From Alphaproteobacteria bacterium UBA1218 (GTDB taxonomy: Bacteria; Pseudomonadota; Alphaproteobacteria; Rs-D84): DNA of 39,348 nucleotides. The notes below the pieces were generated by a model that saw nothing but the letters and a program-made list of their open reading frames with translations, ran no database searches and was not told where the DNA came from. Shown piece by piece: positions 16,727 to 24,691 of this stretch. The stretch's first letter is position 1; every line of letters starts with the position of its first letter. Where the stretch lies: contig DBXG01000018.1 in assembly GCA_002309215.1 (NCBI GenBank), positions 1-39,348 of the forward strand. The letters are read 5' to 3'. The position numbers were made by a program, and so were the translations under genes.

Positions 16727-17368
16727 ATGGCTGATATTTTTTTCAATGTTTATACTTTATCAATAATAATTGCTTATTTATTGGGTTCTATACCTTTTGG
16801 GATTATCGTTACGAAATTGTTTAACAAAGGGGATTTACGTAAAGTTGGCAGTGGTAATATCGGTGCAACCAATGTTATGCGGGTTGGTGGATTGCGTTTG
16901 GCTAGCTTGGTTTGGATTTTGGATATGATGAAGGCTGTTGTAGCAGTTTGGTTGTGTGGTTGGATTGGCCCGGCTGTGTTTGGATATGTTGATTCGTCCA
17001 GTGTTGCAATATCATTCGGAGTTTGGGGTGGTTTTGCAGCGATTATTGGGCACTGTTTTCCGATTTGGTTAAGGTTTCGTGGGGGTAAAGGGGTTTCGTG
17101 TTTGTTTGGTGTTCTGTTGGCTGTGAATCCAATCTTGTTTATAGTTTGTGGTCTTGAATGGCTGTTGGTTGCGCTGGGGACTGGCTATTCATCTGCTGGT
17201 GCTTTGGTTGCCTTTTGTTTGATGCCGATATTGGGATTTTTTATGAATTTCAATATTGGAATTGCGTTTTTGGCTATTTCGGTACTGTGTTTATGGCGAC
17301 ATCGGGAAAATATTTTGCGCTTGGTTTCAGGCAAAGAGTCAAAAATAGAATGGAAGTGGAAAAAATAA
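16727..17368 (+). CDS. plsY: Glycerol-3-phosphate acyltransferase PlsY
   Basis: Inner-membrane enzyme that transfers the acyl group from acyl-phosphate to glycerol-3-phosphate, the first step of phospholipid synthesis. The three conserved motifs are all visible: GSIPFG near residue 20, KVGSGNIGATNVMRVGG around 42-58 and the RFRGGKGV block around 115-122 with a His-Cys-Phe-Pro stretch before it. The C-terminal RHRENI motif is also present. Five or so hydrophobic segments and a length of 213 fit. Shine-Dalgarno AAGGGA precedes the ATG. Divergent from rpsT. Confidence 0.95.
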   Translation: MADIFFNVYTLSIIIAYLLGSIPFGIIVTKLFNKGDLRKVGSGNIGATNVMRVGGLRLASLVWILDMMKAVVAVWLCGWIGPAVFGYVDSSSVAISFGVWGGFAAIIGHCFPIWLRFRGGKGVSCLFGVLLAVNPILFIVCGLEWLLVALGTGYSSAGALVAFCLMPILGFFMNFNIGIAFLAISVLCLWRHRENILRLVSGKESKIEWKWKK

Positions 17369-17381
17369 GTTCAGATAGTAT

Positions 17382-17410
17382 TTGTTTTTATTTGTATTTT
17401 GTGATATAAT
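17382..17410 (+). promoter_or_regulatory. Promoter of the secreted-protein pair at 17438
   Basis: TTGTTT (17382-17387), 17-base spacer and TATAAT (17405-17410), the last preceded by TGA, an extended -10. Confidence 0.65.
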
Positions 17411-17437
17411 GTCGTCATAAGTGAGAGGATTGTACCC

Positions 17438-18247
17438 ATGAAATATTTGGTTTCTGTATTGGTTATCGTTATGTTCGGTTTTAGTGCGGGGGCTGCACAG
17501 AATGGGCGTCCCGCGATGGCGAAGAATATTATGTCTGCACCAAGGTATACTGCGTCTGTGAATCAAATATCTGGAAGCACAGCAAAGATTGGTGTAAAGA
17601 CTGATGTAAACACTGATGAAACAGCGCAACAAACAGATGAATCAGCGGAAGAGGCTGAAGAAGCAGCGGTTGTTGATATGCGCGAAGCAGAACGCAATGC
17701 ATGTATCAATAATAATATTGGTGTTGGAAATACTTTTGTGTGGGCTTCTAAATACAGCGATACATCGAATTATGCAAGTATGACCGAAGATGCGGAACAT
17801 CCTGAAAATAATGTGTGTTTTGTGCGAGTAGAACTGAGTTCTACAAACGAATCGCGTATAAAAGTATCTGACATTGAACCAAAGTATTTTGTGTGGGGTG
17901 AACCGATTAAATGTGGTGGCTGGGTCAGCAAGAAAGAAATGGAAAAACGCATATTAGATGCCAGAAAAGGCGCTCGTATTGGTGGTATTGTGGCCAGTAC
18001 TGTCGGTGGTTTGGGGCTTGGTGTCGGTGCTATGGAATTATTTGGTAACAGATTGATTGGTGGCAAGGTGGAAGGCCAAAAAGGCGTGGATGAGAAAGAA
18101 TTATACAAGGCGCAATTAGCTAAACAAGAAAACAAGGAATACATAGCCGACTTGAAAGTAATGGTGGATGCGTGCGAAGAAGGAAACAGTTATATTAGTG
18201 ATTGCGACTTGTACGAAGAATTGTATCGTTCAGTTACTAAACATTAG
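17438..18247 (+). CDS. Exported protein with glycine-zipper helix, family unknown
   Basis: Not recognised. The 269-residue product has a signal peptide (about 1-20), an acidic low-complexity stretch rich in Thr, Glu and Ala (about 52-80) and a folded region with four of its five Cys. A glycine-rich hydrophobic helix at 178-200 (GARIGGIVASTVGGLGLGVGA) follows, then a charged C-terminal tail. The motifs RNAC (86-89) and VDACEE (243-248) recur in the protein encoded at 21625, suggesting a shared building block. Shine-Dalgarno GAGAGGA lies nine bases before the ATG and the gene has its own strong promoter. The next gene starts 14 bases after its stop. Probably periplasmic or inserted in the envelope through the glycine-zipper helix. 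Confidence 0.7.
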   Translation: MKYLVSVLVIVMFGFSAGAAQNGRPAMAKNIMSAPRYTASVNQISGSTAKIGVKTDVNTDETAQQTDESAEEAEEAAVVDMREAERNACINNNIGVGNTFVWASKYSDTSNYASMTEDAEHPENNVCFVRVELSSTNESRIKVSDIEPKYFVWGEPIKCGGWVSKKEMEKRILDARKGARIGGIVASTVGGLGLGVGAMELFGNRLIGGKVEGQKGVDEKELYKAQLAKQENKEYIADLKVMVDACEEGNSYISDCDLYEELYRSVTKH

Positions 18248-18261
18248 AAATGGGGTATAAG

Positions 18262-18837
18262 ATGAAAAAGTATATTGTTTTGTTTTTAATGTGCTTGCCG
18301 ATGGTGTCATTTGGGGCGCCATCTGTGCGCGCTTTGGGTTCTGGCGCTGTTGTTGGGGCGTCTGGGGCAGCAGCAAGTAAAATAACACCCGTAAAAGCAG
18401 GAAGTACGCCGAGTGCAAGTAGTGTCGCACGCGTTGGTTCTTTGCGTTCAAAGGCTACTACGGCTGGTATTCCAAGTACTGTTTCTGGTTCTACTGGACG
18501 TTTTCCAGTAATTTCCACAGCCAAAGTTTATAATACTGCAGCGGCACCTCGTCCGGTAAGCTATTCGTCCACAACCATAAATAATACAGAAGCTGTCGAT
18601 TTGACTGGTATCGAACAAAAGATAGAACAGAACAAAAATAATATACAAAATAATACAACGAATATAGCTACGAATACAGAAAATATCACGAATAATACGA
18701 CAAATATATCTAACAATACAACCCGTATAGAAGCGCTTGAAGGAGATGCTGATACAGTTTTGGTGTCGGGGTCTGGCAATCCTTTTACAGGAAATCCACA
18801 AAATGAAAATCGTGCGTGGATTTGGGTTGAAAAATAG
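18262..18837 (+). CDS. Exported protein with trimeric coiled-coil (IxxNTxx) heptads
   Basis: Family unknown. The 191-residue product has a signal peptide (1-19), a Ser/Ala/Gly/Thr-rich disordered region (about 20-105) and then a run of perfect heptads from 121 to 162. Ile occupies every a position (121, 128, 135, 142, 149, 156), Asn occupies d (124, 131, 138, 145, 152) and Leu159 is the last d. Four consecutive heptads read I-x-x-N-T-x-x, the motif known from trimeric autotransporter stalks with ion-binding Asn layers. No membrane anchor follows; the C terminus is a short Gly/Asn-rich tail ending in WIWVEK. The ATG at 18262 has a GGGG-type Shine-Dalgarno; a start four codons upstream is possible. 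Co-transcribed with 17438. Confidence 0.7.
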   Translation: MKKYIVLFLMCLPMVSFGAPSVRALGSGAVVGASGAAASKITPVKAGSTPSASSVARVGSLRSKATTAGIPSTVSGSTGRFPVISTAKVYNTAAAPRPVSYSSTTINNTEAVDLTGIEQKIEQNKNNIQNNTTNIATNTENITNNTTNISNNTTRIEALEGDADTVLVSGSGNPFTGNPQNENRAWIWVEK

Positions 18838-18865
18838 TCTGTTTATTTAATTTTTTACTTTTATG

Positions 18866-18897
18866 GGATTGTAGATTTGTTCTACAATCCTTTTGTT
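18866..18897 (+). terminator. Hairpin with T-rich tail touching the dprA start
   Basis: Perfect 10-bp stem GGATTGTAGA/TCTACAATCC (18866-18875, 18881-18890) with a five-base loop and TTTTGTT tail. It should terminate the 17438-18837 unit. Its tail ends directly at the dprA ATG. Confidence 0.75.
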
Positions 18898-19908
18898 ATG
18901 AATGATTTATTAAATAAACTTTTGATTTTGCGAAGCCCCGGTATCGGTCCTGTGAAATATAATAATTTACTGGCCAGGTTTGGTGATGTTGAATCCATAG
19001 TTGATTCGATGCAGTTGTCGTCTGAATTTATCGATGATGTAAAACGTGAAATGGATAAAGCGTATTCTTTGGGCATAGAATATTTAGATGAAAACGATTC
19101 GCGATATCCGCAAAACTTATTGAATATAAAAAATCATCCAATTGTTATAACTGCGCGTGGAAACATAGAAACATTAAACAAGAAAACAGTTGCTATGGTT
19201 GGAACGCGTCATGCAACCGCATCGGGTATGGATTTTATGTCGCAAATGGCATGCAAATTTGCAGAACATAATTTTGCTGTTGTTTCTGGTATGGCGATGG
19301 GAACAGATACTGCTGCACACATCGGCGCTTTGCGTGCAGATGGAAATACACAAACGATTGCGGTTCTGGCGGGTGGTGTTGATTATATATGGCCACTTGA
19401 AAACGAATCATTATATTATGAAATATTGGATCGTGGTGTTGTGATAAGTGAATTGCCTGTGGGTGTAAAACCAATAGCCCAAAATTTTGTTCAGCGAAAT
19501 CATTGGGTTGCAGGAATATCTGATTTTTTAATTTTGGGTGAGGCAGATGAAAAATCAGGTAGTATGACAACAGCACGATTCGCTTTGGATTACAAAAAGC
19601 GCGTATTTGCGGTACCTGGACACCCGTCTGATCCACGTAGCCTTGGTCCAAATTCATTGATAAAAAGTGGCAATGCAACATTATGTATGTCCATAAATGA
19701 TTTCTTTGATGATGAAAAAGTATCTTCAAAGAAAAAAAATAATACATACCAAAATGAGATATTAGATAAATTAGGAATGATTCCCGTATCAGAATCTGTA
19801 TTGGCAAATCTTGTCAAAAAAAGCGTTGCGGAAATCAAGGCTGATTTAGTGGTCTTGGAATTGCAAGGTTTAATAAGAAAACAAGACGGCGGTTATGTTT
19901 TAAATTGA
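18898..19908 (+). CDS. dprA: DNA-processing protein DprA (Smf)
   Basis: Cytosolic protein that binds incoming single-stranded DNA and loads RecA during natural transformation. An N-terminal helix-hairpin-helix-like region (about 1-60) precedes the Rossmann-type DprA core. The core shows VGTRHATASGMDF, VVSGMAMGTDTAAHIGAL, TIAVLAGGVDYIWP and the family block AVPGHP followed by NSLIKSGNA. A C-terminal winged helix (about 275-336) completes it. Length from the ATG at 18898 is 336. No Shine-Dalgarno precedes this ATG, which lies eight bases after a terminator-like hairpin; a TTG at 18877 would add seven residues. A TACAAT -10 lies inside the hairpin's right arm, so the message may be leaderless. 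Confidence 0.93.
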   Translation: MNDLLNKLLILRSPGIGPVKYNNLLARFGDVESIVDSMQLSSEFIDDVKREMDKAYSLGIEYLDENDSRYPQNLLNIKNHPIVITARGNIETLNKKTVAMVGTRHATASGMDFMSQMACKFAEHNFAVVSGMAMGTDTAAHIGALRADGNTQTIAVLAGGVDYIWPLENESLYYEILDRGVVISELPVGVKPIAQNFVQRNHWVAGISDFLILGEADEKSGSMTTARFALDYKKRVFAVPGHPSDPRSLGPNSLIKSGNATLCMSINDFFDDEKVSSKKKNNTYQNEILDKLGMIPVSESVLANLVKKSVAEIKADLVVLELQGLIRKQDGGYVLN

Positions 19909-20214
19909 TTTAATTTGTGTCTATACAGTGTATATACAAAGTGCGAAAATCTGGGGAAAAAACGAATCGTTGTCAAAAAATAAATGTGCAAAAAATAATT
20001 AACATTTGGTTGCAAACAGAAATAAATCTTATAAATTGTTTCGTGTAAAGACAAACGATTGAAACAAATCAATCAGCAAGTGAGAGAAAAGAGTAGGGCA
20101 ATATAAATATTTAATTCTGAAAGGGCTCGGAATTACATGTTTATGTGGGTGGATTTTGCACCCAAAAATGCACAGGCAGGAAACTCTTTTAAGAAAGGAA
20201 AAGGAGCAAACGAC
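19909..20214 (+). other. AT-rich dnaA leader region without gene
   Basis: About 300 bases between dprA and dnaA. It contains a candidate promoter (20006-20035), an AT-rich stretch, a TGTATATACA palindrome at 19929-19938 and a hairpin TGGGTG/CACCCA at 20146-20164. No good match to the DnaA box TTATCCACA was found by eye on either strand, so it is not called an origin. If the promoter is right, dnaA mRNA has a leader of roughly 170 bases. An in-frame ATG at 20137 inside it could add 26 residues to DnaA but has a poorly spaced Shine-Dalgarno. Confidence 0.5.
20006..20035 (+). promoter_or_regulatory. Candidate dnaA promoter
   Basis: TTGGTT (20006-20011), 18-base spacer, TATAAA (20030-20035). Confidence 0.4.
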
Positions 20215-21492
20215 ATGCAAGCAGCAACAAAACAAAATGTAAATGTTGAATCAATCAAGGCAGCAATTTCTGCCAACATAGGTTCTGCGGGTTTTACTTC
20301 TTGGATTGCGCCTTTGCATTTTGAATTGTCTGGAAATTGCTTGAATTTGGTTGCTCATAATCAATTTGCTGCGGATTATGTTAAAAATGTTTATGGCGAA
20401 GTTATTTCCAAAATTGTTTCTGAATTTGATTTGGATTTAAATATATGTGTTCGTTCATCTGCAAATGTTGTAAATACTGCGAATGATAATGTTGTGTGTG
20501 CATATACCCCATCAGAATCAGTCGCAGCAAAAACAAATAAAAATGCTTTTAATCGTTTTATTTGTTCTGATGAAAATAATTTTGCATTGATGGCATGCAA
20601 AAAAATTGCGTCTGGAAACGCGTCTTTTTCTCAGTTGTTTATCTATGGCCCCAGCGGTTGTGGTAAATCTTTATTGTTGAATTGTATTTGTGCTGAATCA
20701 GACAATCGTGTTTTGATGATGTCTGGTGGTCAGTTTGTTGCAGATTTTACACGCAGTTTACGTGATAAAACAATATTTGCTTTCAAAGACTATTGCCGTA
20801 ATTGCGATACGTTTATTTTGGACGATGTTTGTGCGCTGGCTGGGAAACGTGCAACAATGGATGAGTTTATGCAATTGATATCAGATTTGCGCAATATGGG
20901 AAAAAATGTTGTGTTGACTGCAAACATGGCGCCAAATGCTTTGACAGGTTTTGACAGACGTGTTCAATCTTTGTTTGCATCTGGTTTGGTTGTTGATGTT
21001 GTTGCGCCAAATGCATATGTGCGTCGTTCTATGTTGTTGAATAGTGGTGTTGATATGGTGGTCGCTGATGAATTGTCAAAACGAATCGCGGCAGACGGTC
21101 ATTTGGTAAATGGTGTTATAAATAAAATTAAAACATATTCTGAATTGATGGGCGAACGTGTTGATATGGATGTGGCTGCACGTTTGTTGGGTGATACATT
21201 GGCAAAAAATAAAACACCAATCGCGATGGTCAAATCTATGTGCGAAAAAATGTGTATATCATACGATGAAATTTGTGGTAATTCACGCGCACGCCGTTTG
21301 GTTCGTGCACGTCAGGTTATGATGGTCGCATTGAAAAGCGCGACAAATTTATCTTTGACAGAAATCGGTAATGTTTGTGGCGGTCGTGATCATGCCACAG
21401 TTGTTTATGCGCTGAGTCAAATCGAATCGCAGAAAACATCTGATTTGATTTTGAATGCAGAATTGGACGACATGATAAAATTATGTAAATAA
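20215..21492 (+). CDS. dnaA: Chromosomal replication initiator DnaA, divergent AAA+ core
   Basis: Initiator that binds and opens the chromosomal origin. Domain I (about 10-75) has the SWIAPLHFELSGNCLNL pattern and domain IV (about 345-412) ends in the DnaA signature GGRDHATVVYAL. The AAA+ core has Walker A GPSGCGKS (145-152) and Walker B FILDD (200-204). It deviates at key places: the motif that normally reads RLxSRF, carrying the arginine finger, reads RVQSLF with Leu253 at the Arg position, and the sensor-2 NR reads NK (Lys304). Both equivalences are by-eye alignment to E. coli R285 and R334. The ATG at 20215 has AAGGAG at 8 bases and gives 425 residues, shorter than most DnaA because domain II is reduced. 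A terminator follows. Confidence 0.9.
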   Translation: MQAATKQNVNVESIKAAISANIGSAGFTSWIAPLHFELSGNCLNLVAHNQFAADYVKNVYGEVISKIVSEFDLDLNICVRSSANVVNTANDNVVCAYTPSESVAAKTNKNAFNRFICSDENNFALMACKKIASGNASFSQLFIYGPSGCGKSLLLNCICAESDNRVLMMSGGQFVADFTRSLRDKTIFAFKDYCRNCDTFILDDVCALAGKRATMDEFMQLISDLRNMGKNVVLTANMAPNALTGFDRRVQSLFASGLVVDVVAPNAYVRRSMLLNSGVDMVVADELSKRIAADGHLVNGVINKIKTYSELMGERVDMDVAARLLGDTLAKNKTPIAMVKSMCEKMCISYDEICGNSRARRLVRARQVMMVALKSATNLSLTEIGNVCGGRDHATVVYALSQIESQKTSDLILNAELDDMIKLCK

Positions 21493-21533
21493 CCAAAATT
21501 GAAAAGTTTGCTTTGTCAGAAAGGGAAAAAACT

Positions 21534-21565
21534 CACTCACCAAAAAAACGGTGGGTGTTTTTTTT
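21534..21565 (+). terminator. Rho-independent terminator of dnaA
   Basis: Stem CACTCACC/GGTGGGTG (one T-G wobble), loop of eight bases, then eight T. Confidence 0.88.
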
Positions 21566-21567
21566 GC

Positions 21568-21596
21568 TTGGTTAAATATAAAAAATGTGATAAAAT
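21568..21596 (+). promoter_or_regulatory. Promoter of the 21625-24671 operon
   Basis: TTGGTT (21568-21573), 17-base spacer, TAAAAT (21591-21596) preceded by TGTGA. It directly follows the dnaA terminator. Confidence 0.5.
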
Positions 21597-21624
21597 TGCC
21601 TTTAATAAAAGGGAGTGGAAAGGT

Positions 21625-22551
21625 ATGAAAAAATTATCTTTTTTATTGTTGGCTTTGTTGACATGTCCGTCATACGCAACAATATATGATTTAGACACTG
21701 CGATGAACAATGTTCGTAATGCATGTAGTGGAATAAATTCCAAGATGGATCATCTGAAATTGATGGCGGGGATAAACACTGGTATCGGTGCGGTTGGAAC
21801 TGTGACTGGTGCGGTGGCACTTGGAACCGGTATTGCCAAGGCACAAAAAGATAAAGAAATTGAAGATTTGATGGTGCAAATTGCTAAAAAGTTAAAGGGT
21901 GCCAAAGAATCTTCTGAACAAGACAAGGCTGATTTAATCGCTGATTTCAGCAAAAATTGGGCAGAGTGGTCAAAAGAAAATTCAGAGGAAGCACAAAAAA
22001 TCAATAAATTAACTGAAGAGTCCAAAACTCTTGGTAATGTTCGTACAGGAATGTTGGCAGCGAATACAGCAACCAGTATTGCTGGCGCTGTGATATCCAG
22101 CCAAAACAAAGCGAACGGCAGTATCAAAGAGGCGATTGAAAACTGTATCTCTGCCACAGATGATTTGCGTGAAAGTATGATGCAAGCACGTCTTGATGGA
22201 CATGATACAACAGATGCGAAACGCATAGTTGATGCGTGCACAGAATATAAATTTGCGGATTTATCAAAGATAAATAAATTGGCAACAGGATCGACAGTGA
22301 CTTCCAGTATAGGTGCAGTCGCTGGCGGAATTGGAACAATAACCAGTGCGGTGGCAAATACAGATAAGACACGTAACGACAATAGTAAGGCAGGGCAAGA
22401 TAAAGAAAAAAATTTGAATACAGCATCGAACGTATTGTCAGGTGTGACGACAGCGACATCAGCGGTATCGACAGTATTAAACGGTGTTCAGATAGCAACA
22501 ATAAAGAAAGTGGTATCAATATCTGAAAGATGTGAAGAGGAGTTACAATAA
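21625..22551 (+). CDS. Exported protein with four Gly/Ala/Thr-rich hydrophobic helices, family unknown
   Basis: Not recognised. The 308-residue product has a signal peptide (1-18). It also has four spaced segments rich in Gly, Ala, Ser, Thr and Val at about 46-72, 138-159, 216-245 and 263-293. They contain GxxxG/AxxxG spacing (for example NTGIGAVGTVTGAVALGTG) and may be membrane or oligomer-packing helices. Charged helical linkers separate them. Single Cys residues sit in related contexts: VRNAC near 34, IENC at 174, VDAC at 205 and SERC at 303. RNAC and VDAC also occur in the 17438 protein. The ATG at 21625 follows AAAGG; an earlier in-frame start at 21499 lies before the dnaA terminator and is rejected. 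Its TAA overlaps the next ATG (TAATG), so translation is coupled. Confidence 0.7.
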   Translation: MKKLSFLLLALLTCPSYATIYDLDTAMNNVRNACSGINSKMDHLKLMAGINTGIGAVGTVTGAVALGTGIAKAQKDKEIEDLMVQIAKKLKGAKESSEQDKADLIADFSKNWAEWSKENSEEAQKINKLTEESKTLGNVRTGMLAANTATSIAGAVISSQNKANGSIKEAIENCISATDDLRESMMQARLDGHDTTDAKRIVDACTEYKFADLSKINKLATGSTVTSSIGAVAGGIGTITSAVANTDKTRNDNSKAGQDKEKNLNTASNVLSGVTTATSAVSTVLNGVQIATIKKVVSISERCEEELQ

Positions 22552-24671
22552 TGAAAAAGATTTCAAGATTATTCCCTTTGATTTTGTGTACAGTTTCTGT
22601 GCATGCAGCGCCACAATGGTCGTGTCCTAGATGTACAGTGGATCAGATAAAACCTATATTTGAGAAGTATGCCACAGGTGATGCGCTTATAAAAATGCTG
22701 AACACATTTGATAGAAATTTAAATAACGGTATTTTGAATGCGCGTGGTTTTGCCAGAACTTGTCATGCGGCGGGTCTTAAAGGTAGTGTAGGGACAGAGG
22801 GTTATAAAAAGTGTGAGTCATTTGTGCTGGAAATGGCGAATTTAGCTACGCCATTGAAAACTAAAGCGGGCACGTCTTCGGCAAAGATGTCTGAATGTGA
22901 AGCAAGCGTCAGGGCCGACCTTATTGACAAGGAAACTGGTGCAGTCAGTGCAGGTAGCATAGTAGATGCTCTGAAAAAGAATTGTGGGTTTGATGATACC
23001 GATTCTTATTTGTTCAAGGGTGTGAGAGTATCTGGTGGCCAGGCTATGTCTTTGGCTGGATTGTTGGGACGCAAACAATGCAGGGTAGATCAATTACATG
23101 GTATTTTGGTTTGTGAAGATAAGTATGCTTATATATTTGATGGGTTGGATAATAATGACAAATTGACAACTGAACGCGCAAACAATATCGCAAAAGGCGT
23201 TTGTGCTGTTGATGTAAAAACATCGGCTAACAACAGGGATATGATGTCTTTTGATGACAGTATAAAGGGTTGCCCAACTCCGCAAGTTGTTGCAAATTGT
23301 CAAGAATTCCAGAAACAATTACAAAGAATTAATCCTTCGTTAGTTGCTAAAGAACAAAAAGAGTATTCACAGAATTATTGTGTGGTAAGTGTTAAGAAGC
23401 AACAAGCAAAAAGTGTGACACAGATTGATTTTGAAGATGGTGTGGAAATTGTTGCAAATTGTAAACCAAAGGAAATAAATACAAATGTTTTTGCCGGTTC
23501 CAGTGTAACACCAATGCAGGCGATTGCGATGGCAAATAGATATTTGTTGAAACAATGCCATAAATATCAATGTGGTGAATGGCCAGAGGGAAATGGTGTA
23601 AAATGTGGTGCCCATGAATTCCGGTTTAGCAGTATTAACAACTCGAATCAAGGGAAAGTGTCGAATCACAGTATATCAAAAGTATTTTGTGAAATATATG
23701 GCGGTTCTTACACTAGTATGACTGATGATTATGGTTTATGTGGCGTGTCTTCATCTGTGTGTTCTGGGGGCTTGAGGGCTGATGTTCAAGGGATAGTCAA
23801 TAATTCAATAGCAGTTAATTATGAGGCGGGGCAATGTGTGTTAAGTTGGGGGCCAAGACCAAATTGGGCAAACGTTGATCAGTCATTTGGGGATGGTGAT
23901 GTCTTTGATCCAGATTCTTGGATGTCTAAACCAGATGATGAAAATAATATGCAATCTGTGATGGAAATTCAAGAGCCGAAGAATGGCAGATTGGCAGACC
24001 AGGTACCAGTAAAGAAACCTGCGCAGACACCTGCAAAAGTAGAAGCTCCAAAACCTGCTGAGACCGCACCAAAGGCTGAAGACAAAAAGCTAGATGTAAA
24101 TAAGGGGGCAACGCAGAAGGAAGCTTTTAAACCTGCAGGCAATACTTCTGGCAGCACAAAAGCAGAACTAGCGAAAAAGATTGAAAAAATCGTTGTTGGT
24201 TTGTTACCAAATGATAACTGGTGTGAGAATGCTGGTGAGTCTTGTGGATTTCAAGCAAACTTTGTAAATACAACAGAAGGTCAGAGTGCAGTTGGGCGAC
24301 TGAAACAAGATTTGAGTGGCGTTGGCTGTAGATTGAGTACGGAGCAAAATGGATGCGAAAAAGAACAAAATAAAGAATGTTGGGTGCTTGCGTGGCAGTG
24401 TCCAGACAATATGAAAGTTTCTGGTACGGTTTATATGCGGAAAAACGATCAACCAGTACAAAAAACAGAAAAGGTTAGACTGACAAATGATCCATGTGAT
24501 GGCCTTGATGAAAGCACTATGCAAACGTTATGTGACAAATATAATAACACACTGAAACAGGTGCCTATGCAAAGGGGGACTACTTATAGTTTAGAGAGTA
24601 GTGCGTATGGGAAATGTTATAAAAAATATGGGTATGAGCTTGATTTAGCTGGGTGTAGAAAAAAGAAGTGA
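22551..24671 (+). CDS. Large Cys-rich exported protein with internal duplication, family unknown
   Basis: Not recognised. The 706-residue product has a signal peptide (1-20), an N-terminal CPRC motif (25-28) and dozens of Cys residues, suggesting a disulfide-stabilised periplasmic or surface protein. Two segments look duplicated: about 155-197 and 314-360 both read V...QA....A..(L/Y)(L)...QC, with Q164-A and Q176-C matched by Q323-A and Q335-C at identical spacing, each followed by C and an aromatic-rich stretch. A Pro/Ala/Lys-rich linker (about 480-545) joins a separate C-terminal Cys-rich domain (about 550-706) with CWVLAWQC. It is the second gene of the 21625 operon and overlaps it by one base. 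A terminator follows. Confidence 0.72.
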   Translation: MKKISRLFPLILCTVSVHAAPQWSCPRCTVDQIKPIFEKYATGDALIKMLNTFDRNLNNGILNARGFARTCHAAGLKGSVGTEGYKKCESFVLEMANLATPLKTKAGTSSAKMSECEASVRADLIDKETGAVSAGSIVDALKKNCGFDDTDSYLFKGVRVSGGQAMSLAGLLGRKQCRVDQLHGILVCEDKYAYIFDGLDNNDKLTTERANNIAKGVCAVDVKTSANNRDMMSFDDSIKGCPTPQVVANCQEFQKQLQRINPSLVAKEQKEYSQNYCVVSVKKQQAKSVTQIDFEDGVEIVANCKPKEINTNVFAGSSVTPMQAIAMANRYLLKQCHKYQCGEWPEGNGVKCGAHEFRFSSINNSNQGKVSNHSISKVFCEIYGGSYTSMTDDYGLCGVSSSVCSGGLRADVQGIVNNSIAVNYEAGQCVLSWGPRPNWANVDQSFGDGDVFDPDSWMSKPDDENNMQSVMEIQEPKNGRLADQVPVKKPAQTPAKVEAPKPAETAPKAEDKKLDVNKGATQKEAFKPAGNTSGSTKAELAKKIEKIVVGLLPNDNWCENAGESCGFQANFVNTTEGQSAVGRLKQDLSGVGCRLSTEQNGCEKEQNKECWVLAWQCPDNMKVSGTVYMRKNDQPVQKTEKVRLTNDPCDGLDESTMQTLCDKYNNTLKQVPMQRGTTYSLESSAYGKCYKKYGYELDLAGCRKKK

Positions 24672-24691
24672 TTATACATTATATAAAAACA

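Noticed and set aside
18262..18837. Trimeric autotransporter adhesin
   Set aside because: Heptads match the stalk motif, but there is no C-terminal YadA-like anchor and the protein is only 191 residues.
20146..20164. Riboswitch in the dnaA leader
   Set aside because: A single short hairpin with no recognised aptamer features and no terminator/anti-terminator pair.
19909..20214. Replication origin (oriC) upstream of dnaA
   Set aside because: The region is AT-rich, but I found no convincing DnaA boxes on either strand and no tandem 13-mers. Position beside dnaA alone is not enough.
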